Below are positions 1 to 4,819 of a stretch of 7,548 nt of DNA, piece by piece. The stretch spans positions 1 through 7,548 of the forward strand of contig CAJONA010000051.1 of assembly GCA_905235755.1 (NCBI GenBank), read 5' to 3'. The first letter of the stretch is position 1. Each line of letters begins with the position of its first letter. The position numbers and the translations under genes were made by a program. The stretch comes from an uncultured Clostridia bacterium (GTDB lineage: Bacteria > Bacillota > Clostridia > Oscillospirales > CAG-272). Below the pieces are notes generated by a model. The model ran no database searches. It was not told where the DNA came from and was given only the letters and a program-made list of their open reading frames with translations.

Positions 1-963
1 CAGATTCATTCCGGCAAAGCCGAACATCGCTCCGCCCGCGCCTTCATTTTTGGCGGCGGACTGCATAGCTTCCGCCTGAGCGCCGACGAGGTGTGCCGCC
101 GCCATATTGGGATTGCGGAACGCCGCATTGCGCTGAAGCTCTTTTATCATCGCTTCGTCTTCTTCGCTCGCCTTGACAGACGAAACGCCGAACGAATGGA
201 CAGCTATTCCGCGAGCCTCTCCCCATTTTTTTGAAAGGACTTCGTTAAGCGCGTCGGATATCTCCGTCGTGTGACCGGGAAGCGCCGAATAGCGTATTCC
301 CATCTCCGATATCTTCGCAAATGCCGGTTGAAGCGCCGTCATAAGTTCGCTTTTGAGCTGTGAATCGAGATTTTCGCGTCTGTAAGCCTCCGTGACGTTG
401 CCGCAGACATTTTTATAGAAAATCATCGGATCGATGATCTTATACGAATACTCGCCGAAGCATTTGATCGATATGTCGATATCGAGACCGATGTTATTGT
501 CGACCACCCTGAACGGCACGGCGTTCGGCGTTCCGTATTTGTTGCCTATGATCTCTTTTGTGTTGAAATAATACACGCGCTGATCTTTCGCCGTATCGCC
601 GCCGAATGTAAAGCGCTTGCCGAAAGTTTTGAACGATTCAAGCAGACCTTTTCCGAATCCGCCGTAGAAAACGCTCGGCTCGGTGGAAGTATCGTATACA
701 AATTCGCCCGGTTCAGCGCAGAATTCCGCCACTTTTCCCTGCTCCACGATCATCATGCACTGACCGTCGGCGACAGCGATTATCGAACCGTTCGAAATGA
801 TGTTGTCGCTCCCCTTGGTGTTTGACGAGCGTTTTTTGTTTACTCTTTTTTGTCCGCGCACAGCGAGAGTGTCCGCGTCTATTGAGTCGCAATAAAAGTA
901 TTCTCTCCACTGATCTGCCAGAACGCCGCCGGCAGCTCCGGCAAATGCTTTGATAAGTCCCAT
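1..963 (-). CDS. SPFH/band-7 domain protein of the YdjI ('virion core protein') type, 3' end outside window
   Basis: The minus-strand frame is open from ATG at 963 to the left edge, giving 321 residues without a stop; the C-terminus lies outside the window. The start is preceded by GGAGGA with a 5-nt gap. The protein begins MGLIKAFAGAAGG, followed by a basic patch (about 38-50), then a beta-rich section with QCMMIVEQGKVAEF (68-81) and GEFVYDTSTEPSVFYGGFG (86-104), which I recognise as the SPFH-like domain of YdjI-type proteins. A helical section (about 190-300) and a Gly/Ala-rich stretch with FGFAGM follow. Homologues commonly end in a zinc ribbon, which would fall beyond the edge. Family members are associated with membrane microdomains and envelope stress, but the exact role is unknown. 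There is no clear transmembrane helix, so it is probably a peripheral membrane or cytoplasmic oligomer. It has its own promoter downstream of the terminator of the next gene. Confidence 0.85.
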   Translation of the reverse strand, partial: MGLIKAFAGAAGGVLADQWREYFYCDSIDADTLAVRGQKRVNKKRSSNTKGSDNIISNGSIIAVADGQCMMIVEQGKVAEFCAEPGEFVYDTSTEPSVFYGGFGKGLLESFKTFGKRFTFGGDTAKDQRVYYFNTKEIIGNKYGTPNAVPFRVVDNNIGLDIDISIKCFGEYSYKIIDPMIFYKNVCGNVTEAYRRENLDSQLKSELMTALQPAFAKISEMGIRYSALPGHTTEISDALNEVLSKKWGEARGIAVHSFGVSSVKASEEDEAMIKELQRNAAFRNPNMAAAHLVGAQAEAMQSAAKNEGAGGAMFGFAGMNL

Positions 964-997
964 AATACTCCTCCGGAATTTAATATTTTGCAGATAC

Positions 998-1026
998 ATT
1001 TTATCATATCGTCAAATACATGTCAA
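998..1026 (-). promoter_or_regulatory. Sigma-A promoter for the SPFH gene
   Basis: Reading the minus strand, the -35 TTGACA is at 1026-1021 and the -10 TAAAAT at 1003-998, separated by 17 nt. Transcription would start near 990, leaving a short leader before the GGAGGA ribosome site (974-969) and the ATG at 963. The -35 sits only about 20 nt past the terminator of the upstream gene, so the two genes look independently transcribed. Confidence 0.7.
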
Positions 1027-1040
1027 TATGAATTAAAATA

Positions 1041-1074
1041 TAAAAAGCCCAAACGCAGTCGTTTGGGTCTTTTA
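1041..1074 (-). terminator. Intrinsic terminator of the small membrane protein gene
   Basis: An 8-bp perfect stem, CCCAAACG (1048-1055) with CGTTTGGG (1060-1067), has a 4-nt loop. On the minus strand it is followed by CTTTTTA. It lies about 20 nt past the stop codon of the 85-residue membrane protein and just before the SPFH promoter. The plus-strand side also has a short T run (1070-1073), but no plus-strand gene ends here. Confidence 0.8.
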
Positions 1075-1089
1075 TGTAATTTTAAAATC

Positions 1090-1347
1090 TTATTTTTTTG
1101 TATTTTCCGCGATATCGGACGTTTTGTCTATGAGCTCACCGTATCCGTACATAACAAACGAGCCGATCCAAGAAACGAGGAATCCACCAACGATAATAAG
1201 TATGCCCGATATAATCGCGCTGACAGCATTATCGCCGGAAATGCCGCTTATAATTACGCCCAATCCCACAATTGCAAAAATAATGATGCCTATCCAGCAA
1301 ACCAATTTTGCCAAACCTTTGATTTTCTTTCCGATGTTATTAAACAT
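1090..1347 (-). CDS. Small two-helix membrane protein, unknown function
   Basis: 85 residues. The start ATG (1347-1345) follows GGAGGG with a 6-nt gap and a perfect-consensus promoter, and the gene ends at a clear terminator, so it is very likely real despite its size. A basic N-terminus (KKIKGLAK) precedes a first hydrophobic segment (about 15-36) and a second Gly/Ile-rich segment (about 41-66). A polar tail (about 68-85, YGELIDKTSDIAENTKK) follows. The basic N-terminus followed by a helical hairpin suggests both ends face the cytoplasm. I do not recognise a characterised family; short proteins of this look are frequent hypothetical genes in Clostridia. It lies next to the SPFH gene on the same strand but has its own promoter and terminator, so a functional link is only a possibility. 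Confidence 0.8.
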   Translation of the reverse strand: MFNNIGKKIKGLAKLVCWIGIIIFAIVGLGVIISGISGDNAVSAIISGILIIVGGFLVSWIGSFVMYGYGELIDKTSDIAENTKK

Positions 1348-1409
1348 ATCAGTCCCTCCAAAATATAAGAATAATTTATGTGCGCATCAATATATGTTGC
1401 ACTACAATA

Positions 1410-1438
1410 ATTATAATTTTTTGCTCAAAATATGTCAA
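1410..1438 (-). promoter_or_regulatory. Perfect-consensus sigma-A promoter for the small membrane protein
   Basis: The minus strand has -35 TTGACA (1438-1433), a 17-nt spacer and -10 TATAAT (1415-1410), matching the consensus exactly. Transcription would begin near 1403, giving a leader of roughly 55 nt before the ATG at 1347. It points away from the tRNA promoter at 1488; the two -35 boxes are about 50 bp apart. Confidence 0.85.
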
Positions 1439-1487
1439 GTCGTTTTCATAAAATTATCAAAAAACAAAAAATATTTTTGCAAAAATG

Positions 1488-1516
1488 TTGACATTTTTGC
1501 TTTTGAGTAGTATAAT
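1488..1516 (+). promoter_or_regulatory. Perfect-consensus sigma-A promoter for the tRNA-Pro locus
   Basis: TTGACA (1488-1493), a 17-nt spacer and TATAAT (1511-1516) match the consensus exactly. Transcription would start near 1523. The first tRNA-like sequence starts about 24 nt later (1547) and the intact tRNA-Pro about 215 nt later (1739). I see no second clear promoter directly before 1739, so the intact tRNA is probably processed from a transcript that also carries the broken copy and its insert. Confidence 0.85.
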
Positions 1517-1539
1517 TAATTGCGCACAAGGAATTATTG

Positions 1540-1569
1540 TATTTTTCGGGGTGTGGCTCAGTTTGGTAG
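1540..1569 (+). repeat. 30-nt direct repeat, left copy (5' part of tRNA-Pro plus 7 nt upstream)
   Basis: Positions 1540-1569 are identical to 1732-1761, an offset of 192 bp. The repeat covers seven bases before the tRNA and tRNA nucleotides 1 to about 22, through the D loop. It marks a partial duplication of the tRNA gene. Confidence 0.9.
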
Positions 1570-1696
1570 TTTGAGCGCGAGCGCTGCCGGTGGCAGATTC
1601 AGCGAGCGCGAAAAGACGCAGCGGCAACGAGCCCGCAGGCGCAGCGAAGCGAAGCCGAGAAGCGACTATGCCGCAAGGGTAAGCTTGGTTCGGGAC
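1547..1696 (+). pseudogene. Broken tRNA-Pro copy interrupted in the D arm
   Basis: Bases 1547-1569 equal the first 23 nt of the intact tRNA-Pro (1739-1761), and bases 1683-1696 equal its anticodon-arm segment (1765-1778). Between them, where the intact tRNA has only three bases (1762-1764), this copy has 113 nt (1570-1682). After 1696 the similarity stops: there is no matching 3' half, T arm or acceptor 3' strand, so it cannot fold into a tRNA. Instead, the anticodon-arm sequence is followed by its own reverse complement. It lies in the same predicted transcript as the intact tRNA. The simplest reading is a decayed or rearranged tandem duplicate; the order of events is inferred. Confidence 0.75.
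1570..1682 (+). other. GC-rich insert inside the broken tRNA-Pro copy
   Basis: This 113-nt block is visibly richer in G and C than its AT-rich surroundings and is dominated by GCGAGCG, GCAGCG and GCGAAGCGAAGC motifs. It contains a small hairpin, CTGCC (1584-1588) with GGCAG (1592-1596), and a longer-range pair, GCGGCA (1621-1626) with TGCCGC (1669-1674). It is far too short for a known self-splicing intron or an insertion sequence. Frames through it give low-complexity Arg/Ala-rich peptides on both strands, so it is not coding. A REP-like dispersed element is a plausible identity but is not shown by this window. Confidence 0.5.
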
Positions 1697-1712
1697 GGTC
1701 CCGAACGTAAAG
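1683..1712 (+). repeat. Palindrome made from the tRNA-Pro anticodon arm
   Basis: GTTCGGGAC (1688-1696) is followed, after one base, by its exact reverse complement GTCCCGAAC (1698-1706). The flanks GCTT (1683-1686) and AAGC (1709-1712) extend the stem with a small imperfection. A realistic fold is a hairpin of eight or more pairs with a CGG loop. No T run follows, so it is not an intrinsic terminator. An inverted copy of a tRNA segment next to itself looks like a fold-back replication error, but that is inference. Confidence 0.75.
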
Positions 1713-1731
1713 CTGAAATTTGATGTGAATA

Positions 1732-1761
1732 TATTTTTCGGGGTGTGGCTCAGTTTGGTAG
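1732..1761 (+). repeat. 30-nt direct repeat, right copy
   Basis: This is the right copy of the repeat at 1540-1569. It contains the 5' end and D loop of the intact tRNA-Pro and seven bases upstream of it. Confidence 0.9.
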
Positions 1762-1815
1762 AGTGCTTGGTTCGGGACCAAGAGGCCGGAGGTTCAAATC
1801 CTCTCACTCCGACCA
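1739..1815 (+). tRNA. tRNA-Pro, anticodon CGG
   Basis: A 77-nt cloverleaf with an encoded 3' CCA. The acceptor stem CGGGGTG (1739-1745) pairs with CACTCCG (1805-1811), including one G-T wobble. The D arm is GCTC/GAGT. The anticodon stem CTTGG/CCAAG encloses the loop TTCGGGA, giving anticodon CGG, which reads the proline codon CCG. The T arm is GGAGG with loop TTCAAAT (1792 onward), closed partly by a G-T pair, with discriminator A at 1812. The C1-G72 pair and discriminator A agree with bacterial tRNA-Pro identity. It is followed directly by a terminator whose stem begins at the final A of CCA. The upstream promoter is at 1488. Confidence 0.97.
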
Positions 1816-1856
1816 AATATTTAAGGCGGTCTTTTGACCGCCTTAAATATTTTTTT
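1815..1856 (+). terminator. Intrinsic terminator after tRNA-Pro
   Basis: A 17-bp perfect stem (1815-1831 with 1836-1852) has a TTTT loop, a GGCGGTC/GACCGCC core and an extended AT-rich base, and runs into a T tract. The stem starts at the last base of the tRNA CCA, so termination leaves almost no trailer. Confidence 0.95.
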
Positions 1857-1958
1857 GATAAAAATATTAGAGGATTTGAACAAGACGTGTAGAAAAACAG
1901 GCCTTTTAAAAACGCCCGGCGCGTCGCTTTGAAATCAACCCGATTTGCGTTTTCGGAC
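1857..1958 (+). other. Spacer between the tRNA terminator and the msrA promoter, with an inverted T-arm fragment
   Basis: I see no gene here. Bases 1869-1881 are the exact reverse complement of 1792-1804, part of the tRNA-Pro T arm, so a 13-nt inverted tRNA fragment lies about 65 bp past its source. The rest (1882-1958) has no ORF with a ribosome site and no strong hairpin. A long minus-strand open frame across 1457-1993 runs antisense through the tRNA and is judged spurious. Confidence 0.5.
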
Positions 1959-1986
1959 TTGACACCGTGACGAATATGATTATAAT
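1959..1986 (+). promoter_or_regulatory. Consensus sigma-A promoter of the msrA operon
   Basis: TTGACA (1959-1964), a 16-nt spacer and TATAAT (1981-1986) have perfect hexamers with a spacer one base short of optimal. The start would be near 1993, leaving a leader of about 25 nt that contains the ribosome site AAGAGGA (2008-2014). No clear operator palindrome overlaps the promoter. Confidence 0.8.
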
Positions 1987-2018
1987 GAAGCATAGAAGAT
2001 AACGATCAAGAGGATAAA

Positions 2019-2495
2019 ATGAAAACGATATATCTTGCGGGCGGATGCTTTTGGGGTATGCAAAAATTCCTCGACAGCGCAGACGGCGTTCTGCATACGG
2101 AAGTCGGTTATGCAAACGGCATGTACGACAACCCCACGTACGAACAAGTAAAATACGAGCATACGGGGCACGCGGAAACGGTCAAAGTCGTGTATGATGA
2201 GAGCAAATTGACGCTAACTGCCCTGCTCCGCCGCTTTTTACGGATAATCGACCCGTTCTCCGTCAATAAACAAGGCGAGGACGAGGGCGAGCAGTACCGC
2301 ACGGGGATCTACTTTGAAAGCGAAAACGATTTGGCGATCGCTCTGGAAGAGATCGCGCTTTTGGAGAGAGAAACGGGCGGGAAATGCGCCGTCGAAGTGC
2401 TGCCGCTCGATAATTTTTGGCCTGCGGAAGAATATCATCAAAAATATCTTGAAAAAAATCCGTCGGGATATTGCCATATCTCGGTCAAGTTTTAA
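2019..2495 (+). CDS. msrA: Peptide methionine-(S)-S-oxide reductase MsrA
   Basis: 158 residues, a normal length for a single-domain MsrA. It reduces the S epimer of methionine sulfoxide, in proteins and as free amino acid, using thioredoxin-type reductants in the cytoplasm. The hallmark GCFWG is at residues 9-13, with nucleophilic Cys10. GYANG (30-34) and GHAE (50-53, catalytic Glu53) follow. The IDPFSVNKQGEDEGEQYRTGIY block (77-98) carries the conserved Asp and Tyr, and the end is NPSGYCHI with Cys152. Cys123 and Cys152 are candidates for the resolving role. The DP-x-SxNxQG form resembles the MsrA type often fused to MsrB in other bacteria, but no MsrB domain is present here. The start follows AAGAGGA closely and a perfect-hexamer promoter. 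A free-methionine sulfoxide reductase gene begins 9 bp after its stop, forming an operon. Confidence 0.96.
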   Translation: MKTIYLAGGCFWGMQKFLDSADGVLHTEVGYANGMYDNPTYEQVKYEHTGHAETVKVVYDESKLTLTALLRRFLRIIDPFSVNKQGEDEGEQYRTGIYFESENDLAIALEEIALLERETGGKCAVEVLPLDNFWPAEEYHQKYLEKNPSGYCHISVKF

Positions 2496-2504
2496 AAGGT
2501 GAGC

Positions 2505-2963
2505 ATGTCATATCATTTTGAAAAAGATCTAACAGAATTACCGAAGATGGCGGCAAGTCTTTTTGAGGGAGAAACGGACGTCGTCGCAAACCTTGCAAAT
2601 GCGTCTGCGCTCATATTCGACATCGTAGACGATCTGAATTGGGCGGGATTTTATATTTTGCGAGACGGCGAGCTCGTGCTCGGGCCGTTTCAGGGAAAGC
2701 CCGCGTGCGTGCGAATTAAGATAGGCAAGGGCGTGTGCGGCACGGCGGCGGAAAAGGACGAAACGCTCGTGGTTGCCGATGTACATAAGTTCGCCGGTCA
2801 TATCGCCTGCGACAGCGCGTCGCGATCGGAGATGGTCGTGCCGCTTCATAAAAACGGCACAATATTCGGCGTTCTCGACCTCGACAGTCCGAAAATAAAC
2901 AGATTTGAAAAAATTGCAGACCTGATCGAAGAAACCGCCCGCGCGATCGAAAAAGCCATATAA
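2505..2963 (+). CDS. msrC: Free methionine-(R)-sulfoxide reductase (fRMsr, GAF fold)
   Basis: 152 residues from ATG 2505. It reduces free L-methionine-(R)-sulfoxide in the cytoplasm. The GAF-fold signatures are NWAGF (45-49), LGPFQGKPAC (59-68), GKGVCGTAA (74-82), VADVH then GHIACDS (97-103), SEMVVPL and VLDLDSP (123-129). Its three cysteines (68, 78, 102) and acidic residues Glu109, Asp125 and Asp127 keep the spacing of Cys84, Cys94, Cys118, Glu125, Asp141 and Asp143 of the E. coli enzyme, so all catalytic groups appear intact. A GTG at 2499 is in frame, but it has no ribosome site. ATG 2505 follows AAGGTGA (2496-2502), with a rather short gap, and is preferred. It is translated from the msrA transcript and ends before a bidirectional terminator. 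Paired with MsrA, it gives cover for both epimers of free methionine sulfoxide. Confidence 0.95.
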   Translation: MSYHFEKDLTELPKMAASLFEGETDVVANLANASALIFDIVDDLNWAGFYILRDGELVLGPFQGKPACVRIKIGKGVCGTAAEKDETLVVADVHKFAGHIACDSASRSEMVVPLHKNGTIFGVLDLDSPKINRFEKIADLIEETARAIEKAI

Positions 2964-2972
2964 ATTTGCAGA

Positions 2973-2991
2973 GCGGCGTAAAACACGCCGC
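2973..2991 (+). repeat. Hairpin ahead of the main terminator
   Basis: GCGGCGT (2973-2979) pairs with ACGCCGC (2985-2991) around an AAAAC loop, with outer TTGCA/TGCAA pairing possible. It is followed only by ATTTTG, so it may be a weak terminator or an RNA-stabilising stem in front of the stronger one at 2999-3033. Confidence 0.55.
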
Positions 2992-2998
2992 ATTTTGC

Positions 2999-3033
2999 AA
3001 AAAGCTCCGGCGCAAACGCGCCGGAGCTTTTTT
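2999..3033 (+). terminator. Bidirectional intrinsic terminator between fRMsr and cls
   Basis: The stem AAAAAGCTCCGGCGC (2999-3013) pairs with GCGCCGGAGCTTTTT (3018-3032) around an AAAC loop. T runs exist on both strands, so it can end the msrA-fRMsr transcript and, in reverse, the convergent cardiolipin synthase transcript. Confidence 0.93.
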
Positions 3034-3066
3034 ATGTCTTATTATATGCTTTTCTCCTCGTCACGC

Positions 3067-4662
3067 TCACATCATGGGCGCGATGATTTTAAGCAGTCTG
3101 CCGGCGAGCTTCACGCCGAATTTTTCATTCTTCACCATCTCTTTTGTTACGAGCGTTGAAATCTCAAACGTCTCTTTAAAATCCTTTTCGATGTCGCTCA
3201 CGGCAGGCACATAGCTCAGATAAGCGGCACACTCAAAATGAAGATACAGACTTCTGTAATCGAGGTTTACCGTTCCGACGACGGCGTGGCAGCCGTCGCT
3301 CAAAAATACTTTTGAATGGATAAATCCCGGCGTGTACTCGTATATTTTCACGCCCGCCGCCATAAGCTGAGCATAGTGGCTCTTTGCGAGCATAAAAACG
3401 TATTTTTTGTCCGGAATATGCGGCAGGATAATGCGAACGTCGACGCCCTTCTTCGCGGCGAGCGTCAGCGCCGCCGTCATCTTTTCGTCAAGTATCAGAT
3501 ACGGCGACATTATATACACATACTTTGACGCATTGTTGATTATATCGATATACGCATATTCGCCGACGCGCTCGGCGCGGTACGGAGAATCGCCGTACGG
3601 AACGACAAAACCGGGCGTTTGCTTCTTGCTTTTTATCCTGCCGAGATATTTCCCGTAATCGCTGTCCGGCTCTCGCTCGTCAATATTCCACATTCTGAGG
3701 AACATCAGCGTGAACGCGTCCGCGGCGGCGCCGACAAGTTTTACGGAAGCGTCTTTCCACTGACCGAACGGATGCTTGCGGTTGATATATTCGTCGGCGA
3801 CGTTCGATCCGCCCGTAAACGCGACTTTTCCGTCTATGACAAGTATCTTTCGGTGGTCGCGGTTGTTGTAGCTCGTCGATATGAACGGTCTGAGCTGCGA
3901 AAACATCTTGCACCTTATTCCGAGCTTTTCGATCTTTTTCGGATAATTGTACGGCAGTCTGTATATTGCGCACGTTCCGTCATACATCAGCCGCACCTCG
4001 ACGCCCGCTCTCGCCTTTCTTTCAAGCACGTCGAGCACCCTGCCCCACATATACCCCTCTTGGATAATGAAAAACTCTATGAAAATGAAATGCTCCGCCT
4101 TTTCGAGCTCGTCGAGCATGGCCTCAAAGAACGCCTCTCCCGACGGGAGATATTCGACGTCCGTACCGTCGAACACGCTGAATCCGCCCTTATTTCTCAA
4201 ATACGACGCCGTTCCGTTATATGATCCGGGCGTTTCCTGCATTCTGTTCCAGACATCTTTGTCGTCGTGCTCGTATTTTTCCGTTTCTTTTTCCATCTTC
4301 TCTATGGCGCGTTTTTTCTTCTTGAAGCCAAGCTCTGTGTGTATCCAGATATAGATCAGCGCGCCCGCTATGGGTATAAGAATGACGACGGCTATCCACG
4401 ACAGCTTTACCTCTGGCGTCGTTTCGGTGTGAACGAGATATACTATCATCGCTATCGCTATCAAAACAAAGAATACGATAAAGAACGACATATATCGTAT
4501 TATATAATTAAAGAACGTTATGAACAGTACCAATTCGAGAAGAATGACGAGCACAATAACGGTGGTTTTGCTGAAAAGCACGTTGAAAACACCGCGTTTT
4601 CCTTTTTCAAGCAGCAAAACGCGCTCGCTGTTCTGTTTTGTTTTCTTCTTTTCTTTTCCCAT
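3067..4662 (-). CDS. cls: Cardiolipin synthase, phospholipase D superfamily
   Basis: 531 residues, slightly longer than the usual 480-510 of ClsA-type enzymes. It is expected to join two phosphatidylglycerol molecules into cardiolipin and glycerol at the membrane. A Lys-rich start (2-9) is followed by three hydrophobic helices at about 33-52, 59-77 and 88-107, of which the last two are the usual ClsA pair; the first accounts for the extra length. A charged linker (112-140) leads to the two catalytic halves. HKD motif 1 has His270, Lys272 and Asp277 with GGSN at 284-287. HKD motif 2 has His449, Lys451 and Asp456 with GTVNLD at 463-468. Both motifs are complete, so the enzyme should be active. 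The start follows GGGGA with a short gap and a promoter at 4694-4722. It is transcribed alone, convergent with the methionine sulfoxide operon and divergent from the cyclophilin gene. The specific product is inferred from family membership. Confidence 0.93.
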   Translation of the reverse strand: MGKEKKKTKQNSERVLLLEKGKRGVFNVLFSKTTVIVLVILLELVLFITFFNYIIRYMSFFIVFFVLIAIAMIVYLVHTETTPEVKLSWIAVVILIPIAGALIYIWIHTELGFKKKKRAIEKMEKETEKYEHDDKDVWNRMQETPGSYNGTASYLRNKGGFSVFDGTDVEYLPSGEAFFEAMLDELEKAEHFIFIEFFIIQEGYMWGRVLDVLERKARAGVEVRLMYDGTCAIYRLPYNYPKKIEKLGIRCKMFSQLRPFISTSYNNRDHRKILVIDGKVAFTGGSNVADEYINRKHPFGQWKDASVKLVGAAADAFTLMFLRMWNIDEREPDSDYGKYLGRIKSKKQTPGFVVPYGDSPYRAERVGEYAYIDIINNASKYVYIMSPYLILDEKMTAALTLAAKKGVDVRIILPHIPDKKYVFMLAKSHYAQLMAAGVKIYEYTPGFIHSKVFLSDGCHAVVGTVNLDYRSLYLHFECAAYLSYVPAVSDIEKDFKETFEISTLVTKEMVKNEKFGVKLAGRLLKIIAPMM

Positions 4663-4693
4663 ACGTTTCCCCGCTTGATGATCTTACGATGCA

Positions 4694-4722
4694 ATTATAT
4701 CATCTAATATAAGTTTTTGCAA
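4694..4722 (-). promoter_or_regulatory. Sigma-A promoter for cls
   Basis: On the minus strand, -35 TTGCAA (4722-4717), a 17-nt spacer and a perfect -10 TATAAT (4699-4694). The start would be near 4687, giving a leader of about 25 nt with the GGGGA ribosome site before ATG 4662. Confidence 0.7.
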
Positions 4723-4751
4723 GATTTTTTGGCAATATTGTATTTTTTCTA

Positions 4752-4780
4752 TTGATTTCGACGCGAATTTTTGGTATAAG
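4752..4780 (+). promoter_or_regulatory. Sigma-A promoter for the cyclophilin lipoprotein
   Basis: TTGATT (4752-4757), a 17-nt spacer and TATAAG (4775-4780). The start would be near 4787, followed by the ribosome site AAAGAGG (4805-4811), which is 8 nt before ATG 4820. Its -35 lies about 30 bp from that of the divergent cls promoter. Confidence 0.65.
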
Positions 4781-4819
4781 TATTTTATAGGTATATTAAA
4801 TTTTAAAGAGGTTTAAATT

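Noticed and set aside
988..1510. Plus-strand frames of 126 and 128 codons opposite the small membrane protein
   Set aside because: They are shadows of the minus-strand membrane protein gene, which has promoter, ribosome site and terminator; the plus frames cross those signals.
1570..1682. Self-splicing or tRNA-type intron in tRNA-Pro
   Set aside because: The interrupted copy lacks the 3' half of the tRNA, so removal of the insert would not give a tRNA; the block is too short and lacks a group I or II core.
1683..1712. Hairpin as a transcription terminator ahead of the tRNA
   Set aside because: No T tract follows, and termination here would silence the intact tRNA from its only clear promoter.
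1520..1723. Plus-strand 67-codon frame over the broken tRNA copy
   Set aside because: It covers the tRNA-derived sequence and the GC-rich insert; the peptide is low-complexity and Arg-rich, and no ribosome site fits.
1457..1993. Minus-strand open frame of 178 codons
   Set aside because: It runs antisense through the intact tRNA-Pro, the broken copy and the terminator, has no fitting ribosome site, and its peptide is what an antisense read of tRNA-Pro would give.
2499..2504. GTG at 2499 as start of fRMsr
   Set aside because: No Shine-Dalgarno sequence precedes it, and it lies inside the AAGGTGA site that serves ATG 2505.
3619..4707. Several plus-strand frames (up to 201 codons) opposite cls
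   Set aside because: They are antisense shadows of a complete cardiolipin synthase with both HKD motifs; no ribosome sites or recognisable domains.
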